NCBI RefSeq assembly: GCF_002358085.1
Contig: NZ_NTJD01000001.1
Location: forward strand, 395,752-459,751
Direction of reading: 5' to 3'
DNA length: 64,000 bases
Source of the DNA: Pseudothioclava arenosa
GTDB taxonomy: Bacteria > Pseudomonadota > Alphaproteobacteria > Rhodobacterales > Rhodobacteraceae
Shown: positions 7,793-17,694 of the stretch, one piece after another
How the letters are laid out: every line of letters starts with the position of its first letter
Numbering within the stretch: position 1 is the first letter of the stretch
Program-made: the position numbers and the translations under genes
Notes under the pieces: model-generated
The model's input: only the letters and a program-made list of their open reading frames with translations
The model's database searches: none
What the model was told of the DNA's origin: nothing

Positions 7793-10624
7793 ATGTTCAC
7801 CCCCACGAATTACGACACCTACGATTTCGCCAACCGCCGTCACATCGGGCCGAGCCCCGCCGAGATGGCCGAGATGTTGAAAGCCGTGGGGGTGCAGAGC
7901 CTCGACCAGCTGGTCGATGAAACCGTGCCGCGCGCGATCCGCCAGGACGCGCCGCTCAGCTGGGCGCCGATGACCGAGCACGCGATGCTGGCCAAGCTGC
8001 GCGAGGTCGCGGCGAAGAACCGGGTGATGACCTCGTTGATCGGGCAGGGCTATTACGGCACGGTCACGCCGCCCGCGATCCAGCGCAACATTCTGGAAAA
8101 CCCCGCGTGGTATACCGCCTACACGCCCTATCAGCCCGAGATCGCGCAGGGCCGCCTTGAGGCGCTTTTGAACTACCAGACGATGGTCGCGGATCTAACC
8201 GGGCTGCCGGTCGCGAACGCGAGCCTCTTGGACGAGGCGACCGCGGCGGCCGAGGCGATGACGATGGCCGAGCGCTCGGCCAAGTCGAAGGCGCGGGCGT
8301 TTTTCGTCGATGACAACCTGCACCCGCAGACCATCGCGGTGATTGAGACCCGCGCGGCGCCCTTGGGCATTTCGATTGTCCGCGGCCAGCCCGAGGATCT
8401 GAAGCCCGAAGAGGTGTTCGGCGCGATCTTCCAATACCCGGGCAGCTTCGGCCATATCCGCGACTTCACCGACATGATTGCCGCGCTGCATGACGCCAAG
8501 GCGCTGGCGGTGATGGCGACCGACCTCTTGGCGCTGTGTCTGTTGAAAGAGCCGGGCGCGATGGGCGCCGATATCGCTGTGGGTTCGGCGCAGCGCTTCG
8601 GCGTGCCGATGGGCTATGGCGGCCCGCACGCGGCCTTCATGTCGTGCCGCGACGAGCTGAAACGCGCGATGCCCGGTCGGATTGTGGGGGTCTCGATCGA
8701 CAGTCACGGCGACCCGGCCTACCGGCTGTCGCTGCAGACGCGCGAACAGCATATCCGCCGCGAGAAGGCCACCTCGAACGTCTGCACGGCGCAGGCGCTC
8801 TTGGCGGTGATGGCGAGCTTCTACGCCGTCTTTCACGGGCCCAAGGGGCTGCGCGCTATCGCCGAGCGTGTGCATTTCAACGCGGTGCGGCTGCGCGATG
8901 CGCTGGTGGCCGCCGGCGCCAAGGTTTCGCCGCAACAGTTCTTCGACACGATCACTGTTGAGGTCGGCGTGGGCCAGCTGGGCATTCTGGCCGCGGCCGA
9001 GCTGCGCGGCATCAACCTGCGCAAGATCGGGCGCGACCGCGTCGGTATCTCGCTCGACGAGCTGACCGATGACGACGTGCTGGCGCGGCTGCTCGACGCC
9101 TTCGGCATCACGGAACCGCCGGCGGTGTCCTGCGGCCTTGCGATCCCCGACGTGCTCCTGCGCGAGAGCGACTACCTGACCCATCCGGTGTTCCACATGA
9201 ACCGCGCCGAATCCGAGATGATGCGCTACATGCGCCGCCTGTCGGACCGCGACCTTGCGCTGGATCGCGCGATGATCCCGCTCGGGTCCTGCACGATGAA
9301 GCTGAACGCGGCGGCTGAGATGATGCCGCTGACCTGGCCGGAGTTTGGCGCGCTGCACCCGTTCGCGCCCTATAACCAGGCTGCGGGCTATCACGAGGCG
9401 ATCTCGGACCTGACCGAGAAGCTTTGCGAAATCACCGGCTATGACGCGTTCTCGATGCAGCCCAACTCGGGCGCGCAGGGCGAATATGCGGGGCTTCTGA
9501 CGATTGCCGCCTATCACCGCGCGCGCGGCGAGGGGCATCGCGATGTCTGCCTGATCCCGGTTTCCGCCCATGGCACCAACCCGGCATCCGCACAGATGGC
9601 GGGGATGAAGGTGGTGGTGGTGAAATCGGCGCCCAATGGCGACGTGGACCTTGAGGATTTCACTGCCAAGGCCGAGGCCGCGGGCGACAAGCTTGCCGCC
9701 TGCATGATTACCTATCCCTCGACCCATGGCGTGTTCGAGGAAACCGTGCGCGCGATCTGCGACATCACCCATCGCCATGGCGGGCAGGTCTATCTTGACG
9801 GGGCGAACATGAACGCGCTGGTGGGGCTGGTGAAGCCGGGCGAGATCGGCTCGGACGTGTCGCACCTGAACCTGCACAAGACCTTTGCCATCCCGCATGG
9901 AGGCGGCGGCCCGGGCATGGGGCCGATCGGGGTGAAGGCGCATCTGGCGCCCTTCCTGCCGGGCCATCCGGTCAGTGGCGGCGCCGAAGGGCCGGTCTCG
10001 GCCGCGCCCTATGGCTCGGCTTCGATCCTGCTGATTTCCTGGGCCTATTGCCTGATGATGGGCGGCGCGGGGCTGACGCAGGCGACCAAGGTCGCGATCC
10101 TGAACGCGAACTATATCGCGGCGCGCCTCAAGGTGGGCTACCCGATCCTGTTCATGGGTAACCGTGGGCGCGTGGCGCATGAATGCATCGTTGACACCCG
10201 CCCCTTCGCCGAGATGGGCGTGACCGTCGACGACATCGCCAAACGCCTGATCGACAACGGTTTCCACGCGCCGACGATGAGCTGGCCGGTGGCCGGGACG
10301 CTGATGGTCGAGCCCACCGAATCGGAGACCAAGGCCGAGATCGACCGCTTCATCACCGCGATGCTGGCGATCCGCGAGGAAATCACCGCCGTCGAGCGCG
10401 GCGAGATCACCGCCGAGGAAAGCCCGCTGCGCCGCGCGCCGCACACGGTCGAGGACCTCGTGGCTGACTGGGACCGCCCCTACACGCGCGAGCAGGGTTG
10501 CTTCCCGCCGGGCTCGTTCCGCGAGGACAAATACTGGCCGCCGGTCGGGCGCGTCGACAACGTCTATGGCGACCGCAACCTGATCTGCATCTGCCCGCCG
10601 GTGGAAAGCTACGCGGCCGAATGA
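7793..10624 (+). CDS. gcvP: Glycine dehydrogenase (decarboxylating), P protein
   Basis: Pyridoxal-phosphate enzyme that decarboxylates glycine and loads the aminomethyl group onto lipoyl-GcvH. The single-chain form (943 residues) has both halves: N-terminal [17 protein letters not shown] and a catalytic C-terminal half with the PLP lysine K696 in [19 protein letters not shown]. Last gene of the riboswitch-controlled operon. A composite 3' element (hairpins plus the GAGTATTT block) starts right after the stop. Confidence 0.96.
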   Translation: MFTPTNYDTYDFANRRHIGPSPAEMAEMLKAVGVQSLDQLVDETVPRAIRQDAPLSWAPMTEHAMLAKLREVAAKNRVMTSLIGQGYYGTVTPPAIQRNILENPAWYTAYTPYQPEIAQGRLEALLNYQTMVADLTGLPVANASLLDEATAAAEAMTMAERSAKSKARAFFVDDNLHPQTIAVIETRAAPLGISIVRGQPEDLKPEEVFGAIFQYPGSFGHIRDFTDMIAALHDAKALAVMATDLLALCLLKEPGAMGADIAVGSAQRFGVPMGYGGPHAAFMSCRDELKRAMPGRIVGVSIDSHGDPAYRLSLQTREQHIRREKATSNVCTAQALLAVMASFYAVFHGPKGLRAIAERVHFNAVRLRDALVAAGAKVSPQQFFDTITVEVGVGQLGILAAAELRGINLRKIGRDRVGISLDELTDDDVLARLLDAFGITEPPAVSCGLAIPDVLLRESDYLTHPVFHMNRAESEMMRYMRRLSDRDLALDRAMIPLGSCTMKLNAAAEMMPLTWPEFGALHPFAPYNQAAGYHEAISDLTEKLCEITGYDAFSMQPNSGAQGEYAGLLTIAAYHRARGEGHRDVCLIPVSAHGTNPASAQMAGMKVVVVKSAPNGDVDLEDFTAKAEAAGDKLAACMITYPSTHGVFEETVRAICDITHRHGGQVYLDGANMNALVGLVKPGEIGSDVSHLNLHKTFAIPHGGGGPGMGPIGVKAHLAPFLPGHPVSGGAEGPVSAAPYGSASILLISWAYCLMMGGAGLTQATKVAILNANYIAARLKVGYPILFMGNRGRVAHECIVDTRPFAEMGVTVDDIAKRLIDNGFHAPTMSWPVAGTLMVEPTESETKAEIDRFITAMLAIREEITAVERGEITAEESPLRRAPHTVEDLVADWDRPYTREQGCFPPGSFREDKYWPPVGRVDNVYGDRNLICICPPVESYAAE

Positions 10625-10700
10625 GGGGAGGGGGCGCTGCCCCCTCTTTGCCGTTCCGGCAAATTCACCCCCGGAGTATTTGCGGCTCGATGAAAGGGGC
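10622..10700 (+). repeat. Composite 3'-end element, type A (after gcvP)
   Basis: Begins at the gcvP stop: hairpin GGGGGC-GCT-GCCCCC, a second hairpin TTTGCC-GTTCC-GGCAAA, then CCCCGGAGTATTT, three bases, GCTCGATGAAAGGGG. The same three-part layout recurs at 28.1 and 32.1 kb, and on the minus strand at 28.2 and 38.9 kb. It is in sense with gcvP. Confidence 0.7.
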
Positions 10701-10763
10701 GCCTTGCAATGCGAGGCGTGCGTTCCGATATCTTCGGCAAGATGAATGTGATGGAGGGGCAAG

Positions 10764-11207
10764 ATGACCCAATCCTATCGAGTGACCTGCCTTGACTGCG
10801 GGCAGGCAAATCGGGTTCCGGCCGACAAGATCGGCTCCGGGCCGAAATGCGGCACGTGCGGCGCGAGCCTCGTGAACGGCAAGGTCGCCGAAATCGACGC
10901 GGGCATTCTGGCCAAGGCGGAAAAAGACGACCTACCTTTGCTGGTCGATTTCTGGGCGCCTTGGTGTGGGCCTTGCCGGCAGATGGCACCGCAGTTTCAG
11001 GCGGCTGCCAAGACGCTGGCGCCGAATGTGCGGCTGGCCAAGGTGAATACGCAGGTCAATCCGCAGGCGACGCAGCGCTACCGCATTCAGGGCATTCCGG
11101 CCTTTATCCTGTTCGGGAAGGGCCGCGAAATGGGGCGGGCCGCGGGCGCGCGACCGGCCTCGGCGCTGGTCGAATTCGTGAAGTCGAAGCTGCCCTCGGC
11201 GGCCTGA
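10764..11207 (+). CDS. trxC: Thioredoxin 2-type protein with N-terminal zinc ribbon
   Basis: Disulfide reductase of 147 residues. Two N-terminal CxxC pairs (C9/C12 and C29/C32) form the zinc ribbon that distinguishes TrxC from TrxA, and the active site is WCGPC (C68, C71) in [13 protein letters not shown], followed by the cis-proline region GIPAFILF. In the family TrxC is tied to oxidative stress. A GGAGGGG ribosome site lies upstream. It is followed by tRNA-Ala after about 100 bp. Confidence 0.92.
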   Translation: MTQSYRVTCLDCGQANRVPADKIGSGPKCGTCGASLVNGKVAEIDAGILAKAEKDDLPLLVDFWAPWCGPCRQMAPQFQAAAKTLAPNVRLAKVNTQVNPQATQRYRIQGIPAFILFGKGREMGRAAGARPASALVEFVKSKLPSAA

Positions 11208-11260
11208 AACCGGCGCGCGCGGCGGGGCGGAATTTTTGTCGCAAAGCCCCCATCGGGCGC

Positions 11261-11289
11261 TTGACAATCCGCCCGCCTTGCGCGAAACA
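11261..11289 (+). promoter_or_regulatory. Candidate promoter of tRNA-Ala
   Basis: Perfect -35 TTGACA (11261-11266), then 17 bases to a weak -10 GAAACA (11284-11289), 15 bp before the tRNA. Strong -35 with a poor -10 is common in this group, but the call is by eye. Confidence 0.45.
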
Positions 11290-11304
11290 CCCGCCACTGG
11301 AAAC

Positions 11305-11380
<76 letters not shown>

Positions 11381-11558
11381 GTCCCCCCCCTCAAGTAAAA
11401 CCTGATGCGGCCAAGCGCTGCCGTTTTCCTGCCCGCCGCGCGCAAAGTTTCAGCTTTGTGCCGGGGTTGTGAAAGTTTTTGCCGCGCCGCAGCAATTTTG
11501 ACATCTTTTCGAAACCCGACCGTGCCAGAACGGGGGCGTAACATGCACGGAGGTCGCC

Positions 11559-12323
11559 ATGTTTTCCCTCGCGGGACAGAAGATACTCGTCGTTGGCATC
11601 GCCAATGAACATTCCATCGCCTATGGCTGCGCGCGCGCCTTTCGCGCGCAGGGCGCCGATCTGGCGGTGACCTGGCTCAATGACAAGGCCGAGCCGCATG
11701 TTCGCCCGCTGGCGGAAGACCTGGGCGCCGAGATCATGATGCCGCTCGATGTCAGCCAGCCGGGGCAGTTGGAGAAGGTGTTCGACAAGATCGTTGCGAC
11801 CTGGGGGCGGGTTGATACGATCCTGCATTCGATCGCCTTTGCTCCGCGCGATGATCTGCATGGGCGGGTGATCGACAGCTCGGCCGAGGGCTTTGCCAAG
11901 GCGATGGATGTCTCGGTGCATTCCTTCCTGCGGATGATCCGGCTGGCGGAGCCTCTGATGCCCGCGGGCGGCACCTGTCTGTCGGTCTCATTCCATGGCT
12001 CGACCCGCGTGGTACGCCATTACAACGTGATGGGGCCGGTCAAGGCGGCGCTGGAAAGCTCGGTGCGCTATGCGGCGGCGGAACTGGGCGAGAAGGGGAT
12101 TCGTGTCCATGCGCTGTCGCCCGGGCCTCTGGCGACGCGGGCCGCTTCGGGGATCGACCATTTCGACGAGTTGATGGCCGAGGCCGCGAGCCGCGCGCCC
12201 ACCCATCATCTCGCGACGATCGAGGATGTGGGCGCGATGGCGGCTTTCCTTGCCTCGCCCGAGGCGCGCAACCTGACCGGCGGCGTGCACGATATCGACG
12301 GCGGCTATTCGATCACCGCCTGA
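11559..12323 (+). CDS. fabI: Enoyl-[ACP] reductase, FabI-type SDR
   Basis: NADH-dependent reduction of trans-2-enoyl-ACP in fatty-acid synthesis. 254 residues of divergent short-chain dehydrogenase type. The nucleotide-binding start is [15 protein letters not shown], and the catalytic Tyr-x6-Lys is Y155/K162 in [13 protein letters not shown]. The additional tyrosine usual ten residues earlier in FabI is a phenylalanine here (SVSFHG), and the protein is slightly short, so it may be a FabI paralogue rather than the main enzyme. A FabH-like gene lies 3 kb downstream. A terminator follows. Confidence 0.8.
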   Translation: MFSLAGQKILVVGIANEHSIAYGCARAFRAQGADLAVTWLNDKAEPHVRPLAEDLGAEIMMPLDVSQPGQLEKVFDKIVATWGRVDTILHSIAFAPRDDLHGRVIDSSAEGFAKAMDVSVHSFLRMIRLAEPLMPAGGTCLSVSFHGSTRVVRHYNVMGPVKAALESSVRYAAAELGEKGIRVHALSPGPLATRAASGIDHFDELMAEAASRAPTHHLATIEDVGAMAAFLASPEARNLTGGVHDIDGGYSITA

Positions 12324-12344
12324 ACCCGGCCATGGCCGCTGCAA

Positions 12345-12367
12345 GGGCCCGCCTTGGCGGGCCTTTG
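12345..12367 (+). terminator. Terminator after fabI-type gene
   Basis: Perfect GGCCCGC/GCGGGCC stem (12346-12352 and 12357-12363) with a four-base loop, followed by TTTG. Confidence 0.7.
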
Positions 12368-12556
12368 TCATGCGTGGGGCTTTTCCCCAGATAGTGTGGC
12401 CGCGCCATGACTTATCCACGACAATTTGCTTTACAGATCCTTCATTCGGCCCCACGATATCTGGTATAGGCGGCGCGCTGCCACGCGCCAGCTTGTGCAA
12501 GTATCAAGGTCTAGGGGTTGCATCCTGGGGCATTAAAAGAGCAGGGGGATACAGGC

Positions 12557-13060
12557 ATGGCACTCAGCGAGGACTTCCTCTTTAGCGAAGATCTTCACCC
12601 GATCGACGTGGTGGAGCATCTGGCCGAGGCCCATGACTGGGATTTCGACCGGGTGACCGAGGACCAGATCGCGATGACGGTCGAGGGCCAATGGCGCACC
12701 TATTCGATCACGCTGGCCTGGTCGGCGCAGGATGAAACCCTGCGGCTGATTTCCACCTTCGAGATGGACCCTCCCTCGGAGCGCATGGCCGAGCTGCATG
12801 ATCTGCTCAACCGCGCCAATGACATGTGCTGGACCGGCGCCTTCACCTATTGGCGCGAGCAGCGGCTGATGGTCTGGCGCTACGGGCTGTTGCTCGCGGG
12901 TGGGCAGGGCGCCACCGCCGATCAGATCGACCGTCTGATCGGTGCCGCCGTCGTCGCCTCCGAGCGCTTCTACCCCGCCTTCCAGCTCGCCTGCTGGGGC
13001 GACCAGTCGCCGGAAGAGGCGATGAAGGTCGCCATTGCAGAGGCTTACGGGCGCGCCTAA
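12557..13060 (+). CDS. YbjN domain-containing protein
   Basis: Acidic 167-residue cytoplasmic protein. The layout (SEDFLFSEDLHPIDVVEHLAEAHDWDFDRV, then an aromatic-rich core with RTYSITLAWSAQ and LRLISTFEMDPP) matches the YbjN family, which adopts a type III-secretion-chaperone-like fold and is linked to motility and stress in enterobacteria. The ATG at 12557 follows an AGGGGG site; an upstream in-frame ATG has no such site. Twenty-six bases separate it from proC, so the two may be co-transcribed. Confidence 0.78.
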   Translation: MALSEDFLFSEDLHPIDVVEHLAEAHDWDFDRVTEDQIAMTVEGQWRTYSITLAWSAQDETLRLISTFEMDPPSERMAELHDLLNRANDMCWTGAFTYWREQRLMVWRYGLLLAGGQGATADQIDRLIGAAVVASERFYPAFQLACWGDQSPEEAMKVAIAEAYGRA

Positions 13061-13086
13061 TCTGCCCCCCGAACAAAGGGGGCACC

Positions 13087-13899
13087 ATGGATTTTACCGA
13101 TATCGCAACGCGTGGTCTGGTTCTGCTGGGCTGTGGCAAGATGGGCTCGGCGATGCTGCAGGGCTGGCTGGCCGGGGGGCTGCCGCCCGCATCGGTGCAC
13201 GTGATCGACCCGCATCCCTCAGACTGGCTCAAGGCTACGGGCGTGAATATCAACGCGGGCCTGCCGGGTGATCCGGCGGTGGTTCTGCTGGCGGTCAAGC
13301 CGCAGATGATGGCCGATGCGCTGCCGCGACTGGCGGCGATGGGCGGCGGCAAGACGCTGTTTGTCACCGTCGCGGCGGGGATCACCATCGACACCTACGC
13401 GCAACTTCTGGGGGCTGACACGCCGCTCATTCGTGCGATGCCCAACACGCCCGCCGCGATCGGGCGCGGCATTACCGCGATCGTCGGCAACGGGGCCGCG
13501 ACGCCAGCGCATCTCGATCTGGCCGAGGCGCTGTTGCGCGCGGTCGGGCAGGTGGTGCGCCTTGAAAACGAAGGCCAGATGGATGCGGTGATCGGCGTTT
13601 CGGGCTCGGGCCCGGCCTATGTCTTCCACCTGATCGAGGCGATGGCGGCGGCTGGCGTCGAGCAGGGCCTCTCGCCCGAGCTCGCGATGCAGCTGGCCAA
13701 GGCGACCGTCGGCGGCGCGGGCATGCTGGCCGAGCAATCCGACGAAAGCCCCGCGCAATTGCGCATCAACGTGACCAGCCCCGGCGGCACCACCGCCGCC
13801 GCGCTCGAAGTGCTGATGGAACCTGAAACCGGCTTTCCGGGCCTCGTATCGCGCGCCGTCGCCGCCAATATCCGCCGCAACCGGGAGCTGGCCGGATGA
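13087..13899 (+). CDS. proC: Pyrroline-5-carboxylate reductase
   Basis: Last step of proline synthesis, reducing pyrroline-5-carboxylate with NAD(P)H. 270 residues. The N-terminal Rossmann motif is VLLGCGKMGSAM and the family signature lies in the C-terminal half (QLRINVTSPGGTTAAALEVL). The start at 13087 gives the standard N-terminus. The stop overlaps the next start (ATGA), so proC, csaA and the dehydrogenase gene form a tight unit. Confidence 0.94.
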   Translation: MDFTDIATRGLVLLGCGKMGSAMLQGWLAGGLPPASVHVIDPHPSDWLKATGVNINAGLPGDPAVVLLAVKPQMMADALPRLAAMGGGKTLFVTVAAGITIDTYAQLLGADTPLIRAMPNTPAAIGRGITAIVGNGAATPAHLDLAEALLRAVGQVVRLENEGQMDAVIGVSGSGPAYVFHLIEAMAAAGVEQGLSPELAMQLAKATVGGAGMLAEQSDESPAQLRINVTSPGGTTAAALEVLMEPETGFPGLVSRAVAANIRRNRELAG

Positions 13900-14231
13900 C
13901 GATTTCCTTCGATGATTTCCTGAAAGTCGACATCCGCGTGGGCCAGGTCGTGCAGGCTGAGCCCTTCCCCGAGGCGCGCAAGCCCGCGATCAAGCTCTGG
14001 GTCGATTACGGCCCCGAGATCGGCGTCAAGAAAAGCTCGGCGCAGATCACCCGCCATTACACGCCCGAGGCGCTGATCGGGCGGCGCGTGCTGGGCGTCG
14101 TCAATTTCCCGCCGCGCCAGATTGGCCCCTTCATGTCCGAGGCGCTGGTGCTCGGCCTGCCCGATGCCGACGGCGAGGTGGTGCTGATTACCCCCGATCT
14201 CGAGGTGCCGCTGGGCGGGCGGATGTTCTGA
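13896..14231 (+). CDS. csaA: CsaA-like tRNA-binding protein
   Basis: Single OB-fold tRNA-binding domain, 111 residues, the usual CsaA length. Hallmarks are FLKVDIRVGQVVQAE at the N-terminus and the dimer core VVNFPPRQIGPFMSE. CsaA has been described as a chaperone- or export-related protein in Bacillus; its role in alphaproteobacteria is unclear. Overlaps proC by four bases and shares one base with the next start. Confidence 0.9.
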   Translation: MTISFDDFLKVDIRVGQVVQAEPFPEARKPAIKLWVDYGPEIGVKKSSAQITRHYTPEALIGRRVLGVVNFPPRQIGPFMSEALVLGLPDADGEVVLITPDLEVPLGGRMF

Positions 14232-15172
14232 TGCGGCTCCTGGTCACCCGCCGTCAGACCGAGGCCGTCGAGGCCGCCATCGCCGCCGAGTTCGACGCGC
14301 GTTTCCGCCATGACGAGGGGCCGCTGACCGAGGCCGAGGCGAGCGCGGCGCTGGCTGAGTTTGACCTGATCCTGCCGACTTTGGGCGATTCCTTCGGCGC
14401 GGGTGCTTTCTCCGGGCCGGTGCGGGCGAAGATGCTGGCGAATTTCGGTGTGGGCTATAACCACATCGACATCGCCGCCGCGCGCGCCGCGGGCGTCACC
14501 GTCTCCAACACGCCCGGCGCTGTGACCGACGCCACCGCCGATATCGCGATGACCCTGATTCTGATGAGCGCGCGCCGCGCCGGCGAGGGCGAACGGATGC
14601 TGCGCGCCGGACGCTGGACCGGCTGGCAGCCGACCCAGATGCTGGGCCTGCATGTCACCGGCAAGCGGCTCGGCATCATCGGCATGGGCCGGATCGGCAA
14701 GGCAATTGCGAAACGCGCGCATTTCGGCTTCGGCATGGAGATCGTGTTCTTCAACCGCTCGATGGTCTCCGATCCGGTCAGCCCGGCGCGGCAGGTCGCG
14801 CTGCCGGAGGCTTTGGGCGCCGATATCGTCGTGCTCGCCGTGCCTGCCACGGCCGAGACGCACCACATGATCGACGCCGCTGCACTTGCACAAATGCAAC
14901 CTCATGCGCATCTCATCAACATCGCGCGGGGCGATATCGTGAAAGAATCCGACCTTATTGCCGCTTTGCAGGCCCGCAGGATCGCGGGCGCCGGGCTCGA
15001 TGTCTACGAGTTCGAACCGAAGGTTCCCGAGGCGTTGATCGCGTTGGAAAACGTCACGCTCCTGCCGCATCTGGGCACTGCCGCCGAAGAGGTGCGCAGC
15101 GCGATGGGCTTCATGGCGCTCGACAACCTGCGCGCATTCCGTGACGGCACTCCGCCGCCGAACGCGCTTTGA
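14231..15172 (+). CDS. D-2-hydroxyacid dehydrogenase (glyoxylate/hydroxypyruvate reductase type)
   Basis: NAD(P)-dependent 2-hydroxyacid dehydrogenase, 313 residues. The nucleotide-binding motif is GMGRIGKA (151-158) and the catalytic Arg-Glu-His triad is R233 (NIARGD), E262 and H280 (LLPHLG). The FGVGYNHID and GAVTDATADIAMTL segments fit the glyoxylate reductase group. Closeness to the glycine cleavage operon suggests, but does not prove, a role in glyoxylate/hydroxypyruvate handling. Confidence 0.86.
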   Translation: MRLLVTRRQTEAVEAAIAAEFDARFRHDEGPLTEAEASAALAEFDLILPTLGDSFGAGAFSGPVRAKMLANFGVGYNHIDIAAARAAGVTVSNTPGAVTDATADIAMTLILMSARRAGEGERMLRAGRWTGWQPTQMLGLHVTGKRLGIIGMGRIGKAIAKRAHFGFGMEIVFFNRSMVSDPVSPARQVALPEALGADIVVLAVPATAETHHMIDAAALAQMQPHAHLINIARGDIVKESDLIAALQARRIAGAGLDVYEFEPKVPEALIALENVTLLPHLGTAAEEVRSAMGFMALDNLRAFRDGTPPPNAL

Positions 15173-15223
15173 AAGCTTGACCTTTCGGCTGCTCGGGCAA
15201 AAAACTCCGCCAGACCGGAGGAT

Positions 15224-16345
15224 ATGATGTTCACAGCTGCGATTACCGGAACCGGCGTCTATACGCCCCCCGAAACGATCACCAATGAAGAGCTGGTCGA
15301 GGCCTTCAACGCCTATGCCGACCGGGTGAATGCCGAGAATGCCGATGCGATTGCGGCAGGCGAGGCCGAGGCGATCCCGCAGTCCTCGACCGAGTTCATC
15401 CTCAAGGCCTCGGGGATCGAGAGCCGCTATGTGATGAACAAGTCGGGCGTGCTGGACCCCGCGCGCATGTATCCGGCGCTGCGTCAGCGCAGCGACGACG
15501 AGCCGGGGATCATGGCGGAAATGGCGCTCGATGCCTGCCAGAAGGCGCTGGCCCAGGCCGGCCGCAAAGGCGCCGAGGTCGATCTGGTGATCTGCGCAGC
15601 CTCCAACATGGAACGCGCCTATCCGGCGATCGCCATTGAGATTCAGAAACTTCTGGGCGCTACGGGTTTTGCCTTCGACATGAATGTGGCGTGTTCATCG
15701 GCCACCTTCGGCATTCAGGCCGCCGCCGACATGATCCGCACCGGCTCGGTGCGCCGCGCGCTGGTCGTGAACCCCGAGATCACCTCGGGCCACCTCGAAT
15801 GGCGCGATCGCGATTGCCATTTCATCTTTGGCGATGTCGCCACCGCCACGCTGCTCGAACGCAAGGAAGACGCGCCGCATGGCTTCGAGATCCTCTCGAC
15901 CCGCTGCGCCACCGAGTTTTCCAACAACATCCGCAATAACAACGGCTTCCTGCGCCGCACCCGCCCCGATGGCGTGGTCGACCGGCGCGACATGCAGTTC
16001 ATGCAAGAGGGCCGCAAGGTCTTCAAGGAAGTGCTGCCGATGGTCAGCGCGCATATCCTCGGGCATCTGGCCGAAGACGGCATCGCGGCCACCGACCTGC
16101 GCCGGCTCTGGCTGCACCAGGCGAACAAGACGATGAACGACTTCATCGGCCGCAAGGTGCTGGGCCGTGACCCCGAGCCCGGCGAGCAGCCCAATATCCT
16201 TCAGGAATTCGCCAATACCTCCTCGGCGGGCTCGATCATCGCCTTCGCGCGCTACTCGGATGACATGGAGCCCGGCGACAAGGGGCTGATCTGCTCCTTC
16301 GGCGCGGGCTATTCGGTCGGCTCCGTCATCGTCGTGAAATACTGA
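15224..16345 (+). CDS. Beta-ketoacyl-ACP synthase III-like condensing enzyme
   Basis: Thiolase-fold condensing enzyme of 373 residues with the Cys-His-Asn triad: C157 in FDMNVACSSATFG, the histidine of LWLHQANK, and the asparagine of EFANTSSAGS. It is about 50 residues longer than E. coli FabH and has an acidic insert after residue 30 (ENADAIAAGEAEA), which fits the longer KAS III group common in Rhodobacteraceae. Two adjacent ATG codons could start it. With the FabI-type gene nearby it may serve lipid synthesis, but it is unlikely to be the main FabH. Confidence 0.85.
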   Translation: MMFTAAITGTGVYTPPETITNEELVEAFNAYADRVNAENADAIAAGEAEAIPQSSTEFILKASGIESRYVMNKSGVLDPARMYPALRQRSDDEPGIMAEMALDACQKALAQAGRKGAEVDLVICAASNMERAYPAIAIEIQKLLGATGFAFDMNVACSSATFGIQAAADMIRTGSVRRALVVNPEITSGHLEWRDRDCHFIFGDVATATLLERKEDAPHGFEILSTRCATEFSNNIRNNNGFLRRTRPDGVVDRRDMQFMQEGRKVFKEVLPMVSAHILGHLAEDGIAATDLRRLWLHQANKTMNDFIGRKVLGRDPEPGEQPNILQEFANTSSAGSIIAFARYSDDMEPGDKGLICSFGAGYSVGSVIVVKY

Positions 16346-16356
16346 CGCTGCGCCTC

Positions 16357-16407
16357 GCGTATTTTCTCCAAGAAGAAGCCCGCAGTTTCTTCTTGGGAAA
16401 AATACGC
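16357..16407. repeat. Head-to-head 3'-end elements, type C, forming a bidirectional terminator-like hairpin
   Basis: Two inverted copies of GCGTATTT-n3-CCAAGAAGAA (16357-16377 and complement 16387-16407) face each other between the convergent condensing-enzyme and tdk genes, giving a 21-bp imperfect stem with a 9-base loop. Each copy is in sense with the gene it follows. Confidence 0.7.
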
Positions 16408-16433
16408 ATTCCGAGGCTGCCGCCTGTGCGCGT

Positions 16434-17015
16434 TCAGAGGTCGCCCATTTCCTCGCGCCAGTGCCGCCGGCAGAGCGAGACATAGGTTTCGTTGCCACCC
16501 ACCTGCACCTGCGCACCTTCGCGCAGCGCGTGCCCGTCGGCGCCCTTGCGCACCACCATCGTGGCCTTCTTACCGCAATGGCAGATCGTGCGGACCTCGC
16601 GCATCTCGTCGGCCAGCGCGAGGAGCGCCGCCGAGCCGGGGAACAGGTGGCCCTGAAAATCCACGCGCAGCCCGTAGCACATGATCGGCACGCCGAGGTC
16701 GTCGACCGCGCGCGCGAGTTGCCAGACCTGCGCCTCGGTCAGGAATTGCGCCTCGTCAATGAAGATGCAGGCGCAGGGGCCTTGGGCGAGCCGCGCCTCG
16801 ATCAGCGCGAGCATGTCGGTTTCTGGGGTGAAGGTCGCGGCTTCGGCGCCGATGCCGATCCGGCTGGCGATGCGGGCCTCGCCTGCGCGGTGATCAAGCT
16901 CGGCGGTGACGAGGAAGGTCTGCATGCCCCGCTCAATGTAATTGTAGGAGGCCTGCAGGAGGATCGTGCTCTTGCCGGCATTCATCGTCGAGTAATGGAA
17001 ATAGAGCTTGGCCAT
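16434..17015 (-). CDS. tdk: Thymidine kinase
   Basis: Salvage phosphorylation of thymidine. 193 residues with P-loop MNAGKST (11-17), the lasso/DEAQ motif FIDEAQFL, and the structural zinc site formed by ICHCGKKA and the C-terminal LCRRHW. It converges on the condensing-enzyme gene. The 217 bp upstream are shared with the divergent regulator-like gene at 17233. Confidence 0.95.
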   Translation of the reverse strand: MAKLYFHYSTMNAGKSTILLQASYNYIERGMQTFLVTAELDHRAGEARIASRIGIGAEAATFTPETDMLALIEARLAQGPCACIFIDEAQFLTEAQVWQLARAVDDLGVPIMCYGLRVDFQGHLFPGSAALLALADEMREVRTICHCGKKATMVVRKGADGHALREGAQVQVGGNETYVSLCRRHWREEMGDL

Positions 17016-17232
17016 GCCAAGGGCTTAGCCCGAGCCTGGCGGACTGGCAAGTTTCCGGATGGCCCGGAAGGGTGGAGCGGAGGCGCCAGCCCCCCGCTCC
17101 GGTACTCATGCACTTGTGACGCCACTGCACTCACACGCGTCGGTCCGGCGATCCGACGCTTGGAAGGTGACATTTCCCTGTGACTTGTCTAAGGGGAAAG
17201 AGATTAACGAATTCCCCCAAGGAGGGCGCGCC

Positions 17233-17694
17233 GTGGGCGACCGTATTGGCTCTTATCTCAAGAAACACACAGAGGCGCTGGTCAAGGACCTCGGGATCGA
17301 GCGCGCGGCCGAAATCTGCGGCAAGTCGAAGGCGACGCTGGGGCGCTATTACTCCTCCGATACCGATAATGCCGAGCGTTACATGCCCGTCGACGTGGTG
17401 GCGCGGCTTGAGGCTGCGGCGAGCTTTCCGCATGTGACCCATGCGCTGGCGGATCTGTCCGGCGTCACTCTGTCATTCGAGAATGGCAAGAACGAGCCAA
17501 CCAACGGGCATCTGAACTCGGATATCGTCGAGTTGAGCCAGCGCTTTGCCACGCTGATGAGCGAGTATCACCAGTCGATCGCCGACAACCTGATCTCGGT
17601 GAACGAGGCCAAGCGCCTGCTGGCCGAGACCCAGGCGCTTCAGCGCGTGCTGCTCGAGATGAAGCTGCGCCTCGAGGATGAATCCGCGATCTGA
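17233..17694 (+). CDS. Small conserved HTH-like protein, GTG start
   Basis: Cytoplasmic 153-residue protein of unknown function. The N-terminal part (RIGSYLKKHTEALVKDLGIERA, then EICGKSKATLGRYYS) looks like a helix-turn-helix, where the second helix follows GKSKATLGRYY; the C-terminal third is a predicted coiled-coil helix with heptad leucines. The GTG at 17233 is chosen because a near-perfect AAGGAGG lies eight bases upstream; the open frame continues to 17059 but without a good ribosome site. It converges stop-to-stop with the helicase gene. A DNA-binding role is an inference. Confidence 0.7.
   Translation: MGDRIGSYLKKHTEALVKDLGIERAAEICGKSKATLGRYYSSDTDNAERYMPVDVVARLEAAASFPHVTHALADLSGVTLSFENGKNEPTNGHLNSDIVELSQRFATLMSEYHQSIADNLISVNEAKRLLAETQALQRVLLEMKLRLEDESAI

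Noticed and set aside
8195..10762. An 855-codon open frame on the minus strand opposite gcvP
   Set aside because: It mirrors the codon pattern of gcvP in GC-rich DNA, is rich in His/Arg/Gln without any domain, and overlaps a certain gene completely.
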